DNA from: an uncultured Acetatifactor sp.
GTDB taxonomy: Bacteria; Bacillota; Clostridia; Lachnospirales; Lachnospiraceae
DNA length: 64,000 nucleotides
Assembly (NCBI GenBank): GCA_910578185.1
Contig: CAJTPN010000007.1
Span: 78,354 to 142,353, forward strand
Reading direction: 5' to 3'
Shown here: positions 36,001 through 44,599 of the stretch, one piece after another
Layout: every line of letters begins with the position of its first letter
How positions within the stretch are numbered: the first letter of the stretch is position 1
Made by a program: the position numbers and the translations under genes
Notes under the pieces: generated by a model
Seen by the model: only the letters and a program-made list of their open reading frames with translations
Database searches by the model: none
What the model was told of the DNA's origin: nothing

Positions 36001-36801
36001 GAGGGGATTGAAGATGGTGAAGAAGAACCATCCATAGAGAGAGAGGTTGCAAAGATCAGAGGGCTGACACGGGAGGAAAAAGAACTCTTTGCCCCCTTTA
36101 TCCAGAGTCGTGCGGCAAGAGAAAATCTTGTGAAGGCCATCGACAATATCAGTATGGCGGCGTATACCGGCAATTTGGTAGTGACCGGGGAAGAGGGAAT
36201 GGATACCATGACCTTTGCCAAGAATATGATAAGAGAGCTCCAGATGATTGACAGCAATTTCTCGGGGAAGGTGGCTAAGATCTCCGGACAGGGATTTAAT
36301 CAGAGAAACGTGGAAGAAACCCTTTGGCATTTGAATAACGGGGCGCTGATTATCTATCAGGCTTCCGGTATGACGCCTCAGACCGCTGCTGCGCTTCACC
36401 AGCAGCTGCAGCAGGAGAACCTGGGAATTGTTGTGATTTTGGAGGATACCAAAAAAGCGATGCAGAAAATGTTTCTTGGAACGCCGGAGTTGTTTGGAGA
36501 TTTTACTGCAAAGATGGAACTGGAAGCGTTGAGCAATGATACTTTGGTGTCTTTTGGACGGCGCTATGCCAGAGAAATGGAATATTCCATCGATGATCTG
36601 GGGGTTTTGGCGCTTCACACCAGGATTGAGGAGCTGCAGACCATTGATCATGTGGTTACCGTAGTGGAAGTGAAGAAAATTGTGGACGAGGCCATTCGGC
36701 ACGCCTGCAAGAAGACGTTGGGGCATTTCTTTGATATATTGTTTGCAAAGCGGTATGATGGAGAAGATATGATCATTCTGACGGAGAAAGATTTTGCTTG
36801 A
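33067..36801 (+). CDS. Large acidic TPR/repeat protein with degenerate AAA-like C-terminus
   Basis: Protein of 1,245 residues. N-terminus (1-190): TPR-like helices (AAEIADSIDWRRV, YEDAKNMLLLAYERKPGG). Then ten 12-residue repeats of the GYxQSxGExxWE type (about 247-366), a long acidic region, a near-identical 39-residue helical repeat (about 843-960) and a C-terminal domain (about 1000-1235) like an AAA+ ATPase, with LEALSNDTLVSFGRRYAREM resembling the lid. The P-loop position reads VVTGEEGMDTMTF: it lacks the GKT/S lysine, so ATP hydrolysis is doubtful. The TTG at 33067 has GGGAGCAGG upstream; the longer frame from 33019 has none. It precedes glgB by 27 bases. Probably a scaffold; function unknown. 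Confidence 0.7.
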   Translation: MDKYEYKVRSDEIKNLIAEGEFVKAAEIADSIDWRRVKSVMMLCTISDLYRINRRYEDAKNMLLLAYERKPGGRTICYSLCELCIKTEEFVQAINYYKEYVQAAPKDSGRYILQYKLYEAQEVSLEERISVLEELKKKDYREKWAYELAYLYHRVGLATRCVEECDELILWFGDGKYVVKAMELKMLHEPLTPSQQERYDHRFDETPQQVEEAAYTGDGEGGYRREEGGQYQEDSQWPGYERASQEGYEESLGEDRWKGYEQSPGEDRWKGYEQSPGEDRWEGNEQSQGEGSWEGYGQSQREGKWEGYGQSQREGRWEGYGQSPGEGRWEGYGQSQGEGSWEGYEQSQGEDRWEGNELPQEEDQWEGYEAREDGRRGNQYYSERNHRYPDREQEASDDELDIQVKTIDVGQYNTINLQAELAAGLKEVLGTEEITQAIIAPMMHSDTEAMEDAAVGESAAEPDVMEETEVFFGETGEVGKVQQEIAIEQEDAAEGFENEAADSRLEPSAQVNLYENGVEEERLVRPKESGEKVKDVQLFETGERKWKLPEVEEIPSGEEMFVRDDTAELVLAQMRKEGAGTGRATEGSGASEIEMHVGDEPHEGSGGDTASRMIAFDAAQVQPPREMAEVLSLEADGQIGMVLPEQVAIEKQITGQMRLEDILAEWERTKKSNEEKCREDVRRHVRQETDNMFTEFESAIRDGLLERLEKGETIGEEEVRRALGQESESEKRSDGRRPYNAGVSRAENSVQSGERAKSAVKPRTNRVQQDMESEDLFEELEKEGLLEGVEPTETIQVPEVDELWEEEVQEPLARMASVREPEEAEVECYDAETVNGQETYLEAEELLRNAETARELEESEAEALLDEVETADGLEGFGEEAAEELLRNAETARELEESEAEALLDEVETADGLEGFGEEAAEELLRNAETAQELEESEAEALLDRVETAEAFGETVAEELQEEAEPARTFGEEAAEASEGIEDGEEEPSIEREVAKIRGLTREEKELFAPFIQSRAARENLVKAIDNISMAAYTGNLVVTGEEGMDTMTFAKNMIRELQMIDSNFSGKVAKISGQGFNQRNVEETLWHLNNGALIIYQASGMTPQTAAALHQQLQQENLGIVVILEDTKKAMQKMFLGTPELFGDFTAKMELEALSNDTLVSFGRRYAREMEYSIDDLGVLALHTRIEELQTIDHVVTVVEVKKIVDEAIRHACKKTLGHFFDILFAKRYDGEDMIILTEKDFA
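33805..34164 (+). repeat. Ten 36-bp coding tandem repeats
   Basis: Ten consecutive 36-bp units encode GY/N-x-QS-x-GE-x-x-W-E/K 12-mers. Some neighbours differ by only a few bases, so copy number is likely to vary between strains. Frame is always kept. Confidence 0.9.
35593..35934 (+). repeat. 117-bp coding tandem repeats, three copies
   Basis: Units at 35593-35709 and 35710-35826 encode identical 39-residue peptides beginning AEELLRNAETARELEES; the third (35827-35934) is three codons shorter and diverges at its end. Such identity at DNA level points to recent duplication. Confidence 0.9.
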
Positions 36802-36828
36802 TGAAATCAGCTGAAAGGTGGTAGAAGT

Positions 36829-38817
36829 ATGGCGGCAGAAGTGAAAAAGGACGGGAAGAATAAGGAGATCATCCGGGAAGAGCAGGTGGAAAAGGCAAAG
36901 CAGCCCAAAATAGAAAAAGGGATAGAAAAGGTTTTTATTTCGGAGGCCGATCAGTACCTTTTTTCACAGGGAACCCATTATGATATTTACAAAAAGTTGG
37001 GAGCACATGTGTCGGAGGAGGACGGGAAAAAGGGTATTTACTTTGGCGTATGGGCTCCGAATGCGGCGGAAGTTCATGTGGTAGGAGGCTTTAACCAGTG
37101 GCAGATCGGTGTGAATCCCATGCAAAAGCTTGGGCCTGTGGGTATCTGGGGATTGTTTGTACCGGAGGTTGAGCCGGGGGAAATGTATAAGTTTCTGATT
37201 GTCACACCCGATGGCAGGCATCTTTACAAAGCGGATCCCTTTGCCAATTACGCGGAATACAGACCTGGTACGGCTTCCGTGATCACGGATCTGAGCGGAT
37301 TTGAATGGAAGGATGAAAAGTGGATGGCACAGCGGTCCCAGGCGGATATTCGCAGGCAGCCGGTGGCGATCTATGAGTGTCATATAGGTTCTTTCATGAA
37401 GCATCCCAACGGAACGGAAGGTTTCTATAATTATCGTGAATTTGCCGACAGGATCGTGGAATACCTGAAGGAAATGAAATATACCCATGTGGAGCTGATG
37501 GGAATTTTAGAGCATCCTTACGACGGCTCCTGGGGATACCAGGTGACGGGATATTATGCGCCCACATCCCGCTATGGGACGCCGAAAGACTTTATGTATC
37601 TGGTGAATGCACTGCACAAGGCGGGGGTTGGAGTTATCCTTGACTGGGTGCCGGCTCACTTTGCACCGGATGCGCACGGATTGGCGGAATTTGACGGCCA
37701 GTGTATCTTTGAACATCCGGATCCCCGTATTGGGGAGCATCCGGATTGGGGAACCAAGGTGTTTAATTATGCCAAACTGGAAGTGCGGAATTTCCTGATT
37801 GCAAATGTGCTTTTCTGGCTGCGGGAATTTCATGTGGACGGCATTCGGGTAGACGCTGTGGCGTCCATGCTTTATTTGGATTACGGCAGACAGGAAGGGC
37901 AGTGGGTTCCGAATAAATTCGGCGGTAAGGAAAATCTGGATGCAATCGAATTTTTCAAACACTTAAATTCTGTGGTCAGGGGAACTTATCCAGACTTTAT
38001 CACGGTGGCGGAGGAATCTACCGCGTGGCCCAATGTGAGCGGGGAGATCGGTGGGGACAGCCTGGGCTTTACCTTTAAGTGGAATATGGGCTGGATGCAT
38101 GACTTCTGTGAATATATGAAGCTTGACCCTATCTATAGAAAAGGGAATCATTATGCATTGACCTTTGCCATGACCTATAACGAGAGCGAGAAGTATATAC
38201 TGCCCTTGTCCCACGACGAGGTGGTTCATTTGAAGTGCTCCATGGTAAACAAAATGCCGGGGTATCCGGTGGATAAATATGCCAATCTGCGCGTGGCATA
38301 TACTTATATGTTCGGACACAGCGGTAAAAAGCTGCTGTTTATGGGACAGGATTTCGGACAGGAGCGGGAGTGGAGTGAAGAGAGAGAGCTGGATTGGTTT
38401 CTTTTGGCGGAGCAGTCCAATTCAGGTTTGCAGGCTTACATGAAAGGACTTCTGGACCTGTATCGCAAGTATCCGGCGCTTTATGAGCTGGATGAGAAGA
38501 GCTGGGAAGGTTTTGAGTGGATGAATGCGGATGATGCGGAAAACAGTGTATATACGTTTGTGAGAAAATCTTCCAAGGGAACCAACAATTTGCTGTTCGT
38601 ATTAAATATGACTCCTGTGAAGCGTGAGCAATATCAAGTTCCCGTTCCTAAAAAGAAAAAATATAAACTTTTGCTCAACAGCGATGAGGAGAGGTTTGGC
38701 GGCTGGGGTAACGAAATTGAGACGGAGATCATGGCGGTAAAAGAGCCCTGCCACGGAAAGGACTATTCCATTTCATTTGATCTGCCGCCCTACGGCGCCG
38801 CAGTGTTTGTGTTTTAA
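36829..38817 (+). CDS. glgB: 1,4-alpha-glucan (glycogen) branching enzyme
   Basis: GH13 branching enzyme of 662 residues, which cuts alpha-1,4 chains and rejoins them as alpha-1,6 branches. An N-terminal CBM48 region (about 55-150, with APNAAEVHVVGGFNQW) is followed by the TIM barrel: VILDWVPAHF (about 268), nucleophile Asp in GIRVDAVAS (about 338), acid/base Glu in TVAEEST (about 394) and Asp in LSHDEVVH (about 461), and a C-terminal beta domain. It follows the TPR-repeat gene at 27 bases and ends at a terminator. No other glycogen genes are in the window. Confidence 0.95.
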   Translation: MAAEVKKDGKNKEIIREEQVEKAKQPKIEKGIEKVFISEADQYLFSQGTHYDIYKKLGAHVSEEDGKKGIYFGVWAPNAAEVHVVGGFNQWQIGVNPMQKLGPVGIWGLFVPEVEPGEMYKFLIVTPDGRHLYKADPFANYAEYRPGTASVITDLSGFEWKDEKWMAQRSQADIRRQPVAIYECHIGSFMKHPNGTEGFYNYREFADRIVEYLKEMKYTHVELMGILEHPYDGSWGYQVTGYYAPTSRYGTPKDFMYLVNALHKAGVGVILDWVPAHFAPDAHGLAEFDGQCIFEHPDPRIGEHPDWGTKVFNYAKLEVRNFLIANVLFWLREFHVDGIRVDAVASMLYLDYGRQEGQWVPNKFGGKENLDAIEFFKHLNSVVRGTYPDFITVAEESTAWPNVSGEIGGDSLGFTFKWNMGWMHDFCEYMKLDPIYRKGNHYALTFAMTYNESEKYILPLSHDEVVHLKCSMVNKMPGYPVDKYANLRVAYTYMFGHSGKKLLFMGQDFGQEREWSEERELDWFLLAEQSNSGLQAYMKGLLDLYRKYPALYELDEKSWEGFEWMNADDAENSVYTFVRKSSKGTNNLLFVLNMTPVKREQYQVPVPKKKKYKLLLNSDEERFGGWGNEIETEIMAVKEPCHGKDYSISFDLPPYGAAVFVF

Positions 38818-38857
38818 TAAAAGATAGGGTAAAGGTTTTTGGAAATTATACCGAAAT

Positions 38858-38894
38858 AAAGGGTAGATGTAAGATAAGCATCTGCCCTTTATTA
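38858..38894 (+). terminator. Terminator after glgB
   Basis: AAAGGGTAGATG (38858-38869) pairs with CATCTGCCCTTT (38879-38890) with one G-U pair, followed by a T-rich ATTATTT. Confidence 0.6.
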
Positions 38895-38985
38895 TTTGAT
38901 AAATACAAAAAGCTAAGTCTGTATTGAGATAAACAGGGCAGACCCATAAGGGACATACATATTACAGAAAGCGGGAGAGTATATT

Positions 38986-41952
38986 TTGAAAGTAGCATTT
39001 CCAGAGCAGGCGGTATCGGAAGCCGAAAAACAAAAACAGCACATCAATAAAACCAAAACCGTAAATGGCGGAGAGCTGATTGCGGGACAGACGCCGTTTG
39101 CGGCGGTGGTGGCCGGAATGCAGGATGTTCCCGGAATGGGCGGCGAGAAAGGTAAGAGCCTGATTGAACTCCAACAGGAGGCGGGCAATGCGGATGTTGC
39201 CCTGCAGCAGGATTTTATGACGGTTATGTCACATACGCTTACGGCGGAAGATTATGCCAGGATGAAAGAGGAAGGTTTTGACCTTGGCAGCATGGACCCG
39301 GAAGACGTGGTGACCATAGTGGATAAAATTAAGGCGGAGCTGGTGCGGTCAGGTCAAAATATCGCAGGATATACGGACGACATAGACATGGAAACCCTGG
39401 CATCGGCTCTGGGCAGCCAAGCGCTTGCGCAGGCGGTGGCAGACAGCTTCCTGGCTGCAGATGTTCCGCTGTCCAAGGAAAATCTGACAGCAGTGTCACA
39501 GGCCTGGATGATGAATACACAGCTGCATCCCATGGAGGACGGTACCCGCAGTTACCTGATTGACAATGAGATGGAGGCGGAGATCTGGAACCTTTATCTG
39601 GCGCAGAGCAGCGGCGCGGGCAGGGGGGGCAATGCGCCCAAGTACTATACGGAGGATGTGCGGGGATATTATGCGCAGAGTGCAGGCAAGGGGCAGGATC
39701 CGAAGCTTAACGAGGAACTTCTGGCACAGATAGATAAGATTATTTTGCAGTCCGGCAGGGAAGTAAACGAGGACAGCCATAAAGACGCTGCCTGGCTTCT
39801 GGACAGGGGGCTGCCCCTGACGCCGGAGAATCTGAACAAGCTGGCAAATTTACAGGAGATTGAACTTCCGATAAATGAACAGCAATTTGCCCAGGCGGCT
39901 GCGTCTGCCATAGCGGAGGGCAAAAGTCCTGTGCATGCGGCAGCGGCGGGAAAGGGCAGCGGTCTGTACGAGAGAGCGGCGGAAATTTCCGAATACTACC
40001 ATAGCAAGGAATTCTGGGAAGCAAATGTGGGCGATATCACCGCCAGGAGACAGATGGAGGAAATACGTCTCCGAATGACGGCGGAGGTCAATGTCAAATT
40101 GCTTAAGAGAGGGTTTGCCATTGACACCGCGCCGATGGAGGAACTGATAGAGGCTCTGAAGGTGGCGGAAAACCAGGTGGCGGAGAAATACTTCCCCAGG
40201 GATGCGGGAGCAGTGGAAAAATACCGCAGCTACCATAAGACAAATACTGTTGCGGCAGATCTGCCCAAGCTGCCTGTGGATGTGCTGGGAACCTTTGCCA
40301 AAGGGCATTATTCGGCGTCTTTGGCAGAATTCCACAGAACCGGTAAGGCATTGCAGGAAACTTATGAGAAGGCTCAGAAGAGTTATGAGACCTTGATGAC
40401 GTCTCCCAGAAGCGATTTGGGTGACAGTATTCAGAAGGCGTTTGCAAGTACGGATAATCTCCTGAAGGGACTGGGTATGGAGCTTACGGAAGAGAACCGC
40501 AGGGCGGTAAGGATCCTTGGCTATAACCAGATGGAGATTACAACGGCCAACCTTGAGGCGGTGAAGGAAGCCGACAGGATGGTACAGAGTGTTATTGAAA
40601 AGCTGACGCCGGCTGCTACGTTGAAGATGATAAGGGATGGCATCAATCCTCTGGAGAAGAGCTTCGTGGAATTGGAAAAATACTTTGAAGAGCTGCCTCC
40701 GGAATATAAAAAGGATGCCGAGAGCTACAGCCGTTTCCTCTACGGACTGGAACGAAATGAGGAGATTACGCCGGAAGAGCGGGAAAGCTATATCGGTATA
40801 TACAGATTGGTCCGTCAGTTGGAACGGGCGGACGGCGCTGCGGTGGGGGCGCTGGTCAATGCCCAGGCAGAACTTCAGTTTTCCAATTTGTTGTCCGCAG
40901 TGCGGGGCGGCAGACTGAAAGCCGTGGATATGAAGGTAACGGAAGAACTTGGCACACTGGCTGCAAAGGCGAAAAAAGGAGAGAGCATTTCTTCTCAGAT
41001 TGCCAAGGCATTTGTAAAGACTGCCAACAAGGTAGTGTCCAAGGTGTCTTCCAATGAAAAGGCCATGGCAGAATATAACAAAACGGAGCTGGAAAATATT
41101 CGTCAGGCAGTGACCAATGCCGACAAAGAGTGCGTTGCCATGCTGGAGAGAGGGGAGATGTCGGCCAGTGCCGATAATTTGATGGCCGCTCAGGCGCTTA
41201 CACAGGGTGTGGAAAATATTTTTGAACCCGGCGATAAACGTAAGGCAGGCACGGATAAGAAGCAGACAACGGATGTGACCCAAAGTAAAACGACACATAC
41301 GTCACAAAAAGCGCCGGAGCCTGAGGTGAAACCACAGGAAAAGCCGCCCAGAGTGGAGATTGTGGACAGCGCAGATTTATGGCAGATTTTGGACGACAAG
41401 GATGACTTTGTGACTACTTATGAAGAATTTACCAGGAACGCATTGGAAGCCGTGGAGACGGCCACCTTTACGGAGGCGGAGAGCAGCCTGGACGTTCGGA
41501 ATATGCAGCTGAATCACAAACAGCTTACGGTGGCCTCCGCTTTGGCCAGACAGGAGGAATTTTTCCTCCCCATGTATGTGGGCGATACGCTTACGCAGGT
41601 TCACCTTACGCTTGACAGAAACAGCCAGGAAAAGGGAACCGTCACAGTCGGTGTGTCTTTTTCTGAACAGGATTATGTTCAGGCGCGTATTTACCTGGAA
41701 AGCGGCAGTGTATATGGAATTTTCATAGGCGGAGACAAGAATGAGGTAATGAATCTGCAGCAAATAGCCGATACCTTTAAAAGGGAGGCAGGAAACCATT
41801 GGACGGTGGGGAATATTACGGCGATTCCTTCCGGCGGCGGAATGCCTGACTTTGTAAGGCCGGATGAGCATGTTCAAACACAAAACGCCGAGCTCTACCA
41901 TGTGGCAAAAGTGTTTTTGCACGCAGTCATTACGTCTGCCCATGCAGGCTGA
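38986..41952 (+). CDS. Large flagellin-linked protein (DUF6240-like)
   Basis: Soluble protein of 988 residues, mostly helical, with no signal peptide or membrane segment. It resembles the uncharacterised DUF6240-type proteins placed before flagellin in Lachnospiraceae. It starts KVAFPEQAVSEAEKQ, contains repeated short LTAEDYARMKEEGFDL and LTEENRRAVRILGY-type helical pairs, and ends in a more globular domain (about 850-970: LPMYVGDTLTQVHLTLDRN, then GTVTVGVSFSE) that recalls the C-terminus of flagellar hook-length control protein FliK. The TTG start has GGGAGAG upstream. A role as a FliK-like hook ruler is inferred from size, place and this tail. Confidence 0.6.
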   Translation: MKVAFPEQAVSEAEKQKQHINKTKTVNGGELIAGQTPFAAVVAGMQDVPGMGGEKGKSLIELQQEAGNADVALQQDFMTVMSHTLTAEDYARMKEEGFDLGSMDPEDVVTIVDKIKAELVRSGQNIAGYTDDIDMETLASALGSQALAQAVADSFLAADVPLSKENLTAVSQAWMMNTQLHPMEDGTRSYLIDNEMEAEIWNLYLAQSSGAGRGGNAPKYYTEDVRGYYAQSAGKGQDPKLNEELLAQIDKIILQSGREVNEDSHKDAAWLLDRGLPLTPENLNKLANLQEIELPINEQQFAQAAASAIAEGKSPVHAAAAGKGSGLYERAAEISEYYHSKEFWEANVGDITARRQMEEIRLRMTAEVNVKLLKRGFAIDTAPMEELIEALKVAENQVAEKYFPRDAGAVEKYRSYHKTNTVAADLPKLPVDVLGTFAKGHYSASLAEFHRTGKALQETYEKAQKSYETLMTSPRSDLGDSIQKAFASTDNLLKGLGMELTEENRRAVRILGYNQMEITTANLEAVKEADRMVQSVIEKLTPAATLKMIRDGINPLEKSFVELEKYFEELPPEYKKDAESYSRFLYGLERNEEITPEERESYIGIYRLVRQLERADGAAVGALVNAQAELQFSNLLSAVRGGRLKAVDMKVTEELGTLAAKAKKGESISSQIAKAFVKTANKVVSKVSSNEKAMAEYNKTELENIRQAVTNADKECVAMLERGEMSASADNLMAAQALTQGVENIFEPGDKRKAGTDKKQTTDVTQSKTTHTSQKAPEPEVKPQEKPPRVEIVDSADLWQILDDKDDFVTTYEEFTRNALEAVETATFTEAESSLDVRNMQLNHKQLTVASALARQEEFFLPMYVGDTLTQVHLTLDRNSQEKGTVTVGVSFSEQDYVQARIYLESGSVYGIFIGGDKNEVMNLQQIADTFKREAGNHWTVGNITAIPSGGGMPDFVRPDEHVQTQNAELYHVAKVFLHAVITSAHAG

Positions 41953-42033
41953 GAAAGCCACGGTCAAGAGGATTGAAAAAACAGTTTCGCGGCGCAAGGG
42001 CGCGGAGACGGAACTTTTAACAGGAGGACATCT

Positions 42034-43191
42034 ATGAGAATTAATTACAATGTTTCTGCGATGATATCAAACAATGCGCTGAGAAACAGCGATAACTTAC
42101 TTTCCCAGTCCCTGCAGAGACTTTCTTCAGGGATGAAGATTAACAGTGCCAAGGATAATCCGGCAGGCCTTGCCATGGCAAAGCGCATGAACGCCCAGAT
42201 AGATGGGCTCTCTGCGGCCAATTCCAATGCGGGGGACGGGGTTTCCATTATTGAGACGGCTGACGGCGCCATGTCCGAGATCAGCGAAATGCTGCAGCGG
42301 CTGAACGAGCTGGCGGTGAAGGCGGCAAACGGTTTGAACGCCGACAGCGACAGGGAAGTGATACAAGAGGAAGTGGAGCAGTTGAAAGAAGAGATCACCA
42401 GAGTTGCGGATGTGACGGAATTTAACGGCCAGAAATTGCTCAACGGCGAGTTTTCCCTAAAAGGATATACCGATAACGTAGACGTAAAGGTAAAGTCATA
42501 TTCAACGGATGTGGCGGCGACAATTTATAATATTAAGAAGCTGACCATCGACAAAGAAGTGATAGAAAAGGATGACGGCAACGGCAATAAGATACAGGAA
42601 GAGACCGGAGAATACACGGTGAAGGCGGAAGGGCTGGAAGAGGGCAGATTCCCCAGGGGGGCAAGTGCCAGCATCAAGGATAAGCTGGTTACCATCCAGG
42701 GAATTAACGGCTTTGAGATGATACTGGATCTGAATGCCTATGATTTTGAAAATGTGCCGTTTGAAATCAATGATCTGACAATAGATGCCACCGGAATCGG
42801 CGCTATGCGGCTTCAGATCGGTGCAAATGAAGGTCAGGTTCTGGGCGTGGTGATTCCTGAAATTTCCTTGAGGGATATGGGGATTGAAGATCTGGATTTG
42901 AGCACAAAGGACAGCGCCACGGAAGGTATTGACCAGATTGACGGCGCCATGCAGTATGTTTCCAGTGTGAGAGGACGTCTGGGCGCTTATCAAAACAGGT
43001 TGGAATCCACCATGAACAGTCTGGATATCACATCGGAAAATATGACTGCGGCGTACTCCAGGATTATGGATGTGGATATGGCGGAGGAAATGACCAATTA
43101 TACTACCTACCAGGTATTGACACAGGCAGGCACTTCCATGCTGGCGCAGGCCAACGAGAGACCTTCACAGGTTTTGCAGCTGCTACAATAA
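42034..43191 (+). CDS. hag: Flagellin
   Basis: Filament protein of 385 residues. N-terminal D0/D1 (1-145) has the conserved LSSGMKINSAKDNPAGLAMA and LNELAVKAANG; the variable, surface-exposed middle spans about 150-275; C-terminal D1/D0 (about 285-385) has YSRIMDVDMAEEMTNYT and the export-related QANERPSQVLQLLQ end. Glu/Arg residues of the TLR5 site are partly kept (LNELAVKAANG). AGGAGG lies six bases before the ATG. Secreted unfolded with FliS (43209). No sigma-28 promoter was seen just upstream, so it may be cotranscribed with 38986-41952. Confidence 0.95.
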   Translation: MRINYNVSAMISNNALRNSDNLLSQSLQRLSSGMKINSAKDNPAGLAMAKRMNAQIDGLSAANSNAGDGVSIIETADGAMSEISEMLQRLNELAVKAANGLNADSDREVIQEEVEQLKEEITRVADVTEFNGQKLLNGEFSLKGYTDNVDVKVKSYSTDVAATIYNIKKLTIDKEVIEKDDGNGNKIQEETGEYTVKAEGLEEGRFPRGASASIKDKLVTIQGINGFEMILDLNAYDFENVPFEINDLTIDATGIGAMRLQIGANEGQVLGVVIPEISLRDMGIEDLDLSTKDSATEGIDQIDGAMQYVSSVRGRLGAYQNRLESTMNSLDITSENMTAAYSRIMDVDMAEEMTNYTTYQVLTQAGTSMLAQANERPSQVLQLLQ

Positions 43192-43208
43192 TATAAGGGT
43201 AATGTGAT

Positions 43209-43685
43209 ATGAAAAAAGAAGATAAACAGCAATTTACATTGAGAATTACACAGGCGAACCCCACAGAGCTGGCGGTGATTTTATATGAGATGCTGTTGTG
43301 CTATCTGGACGATGCCCAGGAGGGACTGAAGGCGTCGCAGGAGGTTGCGTTTCAGGAAGCACTGAGAAAGGCCAGAGGCTGCCTCAATGAACTGATACGT
43401 TCGCTGCATCAGGAATATGAACCGGCGCCAACACTGCTGCAGCTCTATCTGTTTTGCCTAAGGCGTCTTGCCCGAGGTGGGCAGCGCCGTGACGGCGGCT
43501 GCCTGGAAGAGATAAGGCGCGTGATTGTGCCGCTGCATGACGCCTATGGGCAGATTGCATCGCAAAACAGTGTTGGACCGGTAATGCGCAACTCTCAGGC
43601 GGTTTATGCCGGGCTGACCTATGGAAGGGATTCCCTAACCGAGAACATGGCTGACCAGGGCGCGAACCGTGGAATGCTTGTATGA
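43209..43685 (+). CDS. fliS: FliS-like flagellin chaperone
   Basis: Helical protein of 158 residues that binds the C-terminal D0 of flagellin and stops premature assembly. The first helices carry NPTELAVILYEMLLCYLDDA (about 15-34) as in FliS; the C-terminal extension (GPVMRNSQAVYAGLTYGRDSL) resembles other Lachnospiraceae FliS proteins. It follows flagellin at 17 bases. Its last 50 bases overlap the 3' end of the convergent DUF2508 gene. Confidence 0.8.
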   Translation: MKKEDKQQFTLRITQANPTELAVILYEMLLCYLDDAQEGLKASQEVAFQEALRKARGCLNELIRSLHQEYEPAPTLLQLYLFCLRRLARGGQRRDGGCLEEIRRVIVPLHDAYGQIASQNSVGPVMRNSQAVYAGLTYGRDSLTENMADQGANRGMLV

Positions 43686-43931
43686 CTTTTCCGGATCGGG
43701 AGCAGCTTCCAGGCTGGCCAGGTCCGTCAGGTGCTTGTATCTTTTTTGGAGTGCGTTTATCTGATAGATATAGCTGTCTATCATATCAAATTCTACGGCG
43801 TTGTCAAAACCCGCATAGGCAATTTCAAGAGCCTGGCGGGTTTTTTCGATGCAATCTTTCAGTGATACAGGAGTGTAATCTTCCGCCGTCATATTGTCGG
43901 TTGCAACGCATTGACTGAAATATGTTTTCAT
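43635..43931 (-). CDS. DUF2508 (YaaL-like) protein
   Basis: Small helical protein of 98 residues on the minus strand; the stretch FDMIDSYIYQINALQKRYKHL matches the DUF2508 pattern (LIDxAIYELNAAExRYxYL). The ATG at 43931 has AAGGAAG upstream. In many Clostridia the order is recR-yaaL-bofA on one strand; here bofA lies 290 bases away in the opposite direction and recR is absent, so the locus has been rearranged. Function unknown. It overlaps the end of fliS by about 50 bases, tail to tail. Confidence 0.7.
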   Translation of the reverse strand: MKTYFSQCVATDNMTAEDYTPVSLKDCIEKTRQALEIAYAGFDNAVEFDMIDSYIYQINALQKRYKHLTDLASLEAAPDPEKSYKHSTVRALVSHVLG

Positions 43932-44220
43932 GGCAAATCTTCCTTTCTTTCTAAATGTTAAGTACGGGAAGCAGTGTGGCGGACAGGCCTGCTGCGCTGA
44001 GGCACCATGTCCGTCAAAGCGCTTCAGGGCATTCGACCCGGAAGTCTTGTGTTAAAAGTATAGGCAGCGAATATGAAAAATATTCCAATTTTGGAAAAAT
44101 TAGATAATCCTCAAACTGTTCATATGTATCGTAAGATATTATGAGATAGGGTCACGTTGCGGGAAGATCGCATATTTGTGCGGATTGGACATAGAATGTA
44201 TAAAAAGACCAGGGGGATCT

Positions 44221-44415
44221 ATGGAAAAAATATTAAATATTCTTATGAGGGGGATATTGGGAACGATCGCAATGTATTTCATTAATTCCATGTTGGAAAG
44301 CGCAGGAATATCTCTTGGAGTAGGGGTGAATATCTACACCGTTTTGACATCTGGAATCCTTGGATTTCCAGGGATTTTAGCCCTTTACGCGATTGGAATT
44401 TATAAAGTTTTGTAG
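44221..44415 (+). CDS. bofA: BofA-family pro-sigma-K processing inhibitor
   Basis: Integral membrane protein of 64 residues with two hydrophobic segments and the family-typical end GFPGILALYAIGIYKVL. BofA holds the SpoIVFB protease inactive during sporulation in Bacillus; in Clostridia lacking a split sigma-K the role is less clear. The ATG at 44221 has GGGGGAT upstream. The 290 bases before it hold inverted GCGCT/AGCGC and CGGACA/TGTCCG pairings, but nothing I can name. Confidence 0.75.
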   Translation: MEKILNILMRGILGTIAMYFINSMLESAGISLGVGVNIYTVLTSGILGFPGILALYAIGIYKVL

Positions 44416-44451
44416 AGATTTGACAAAAATGCTTTTTTGAGGATTTGCCTA

Positions 44452-44480
44452 TTGAAATGGGGGGAGATATTCGTTATAAT
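44452..44480 (+). promoter_or_regulatory. Promoter of the Tad pilus operon
   Basis: TTGAAA (44452-44457), a 17-base spacer and a perfect TATAAT (44475-44480), 120 bases before the first Tad gene. The operon then runs without a terminator to 54646. Confidence 0.7.
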
Positions 44481-44599
44481 ATAACTACGATTTGACAAGT
44501 CAGGTCTTTCCAAGGTTTTCATTGGTTCGATATTCATTGAGGCAGGTATCGCCTTGCAAATTCATGAGGTACGATAAAGGAAGAAGAGGTGGTGATCGG

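Noticed and set aside
35422..36726. Minus-strand open frame of 434 codons with repeats
   Set aside because: It is the antisense of the repeat-rich TPR/AAA gene; its repeats merely mirror the coding repeats.
39850..41298. Minus-strand open frame of 482 codons
   Set aside because: Antisense to the flagellin-linked gene; amino-acid composition and lack of a ribosome site argue against it.
38890..42033. Sigma-28 promoter for the flagellin genes
   Set aside because: No TAAA-N15-GCCGATAA type sequence was found upstream of either the large protein or flagellin.
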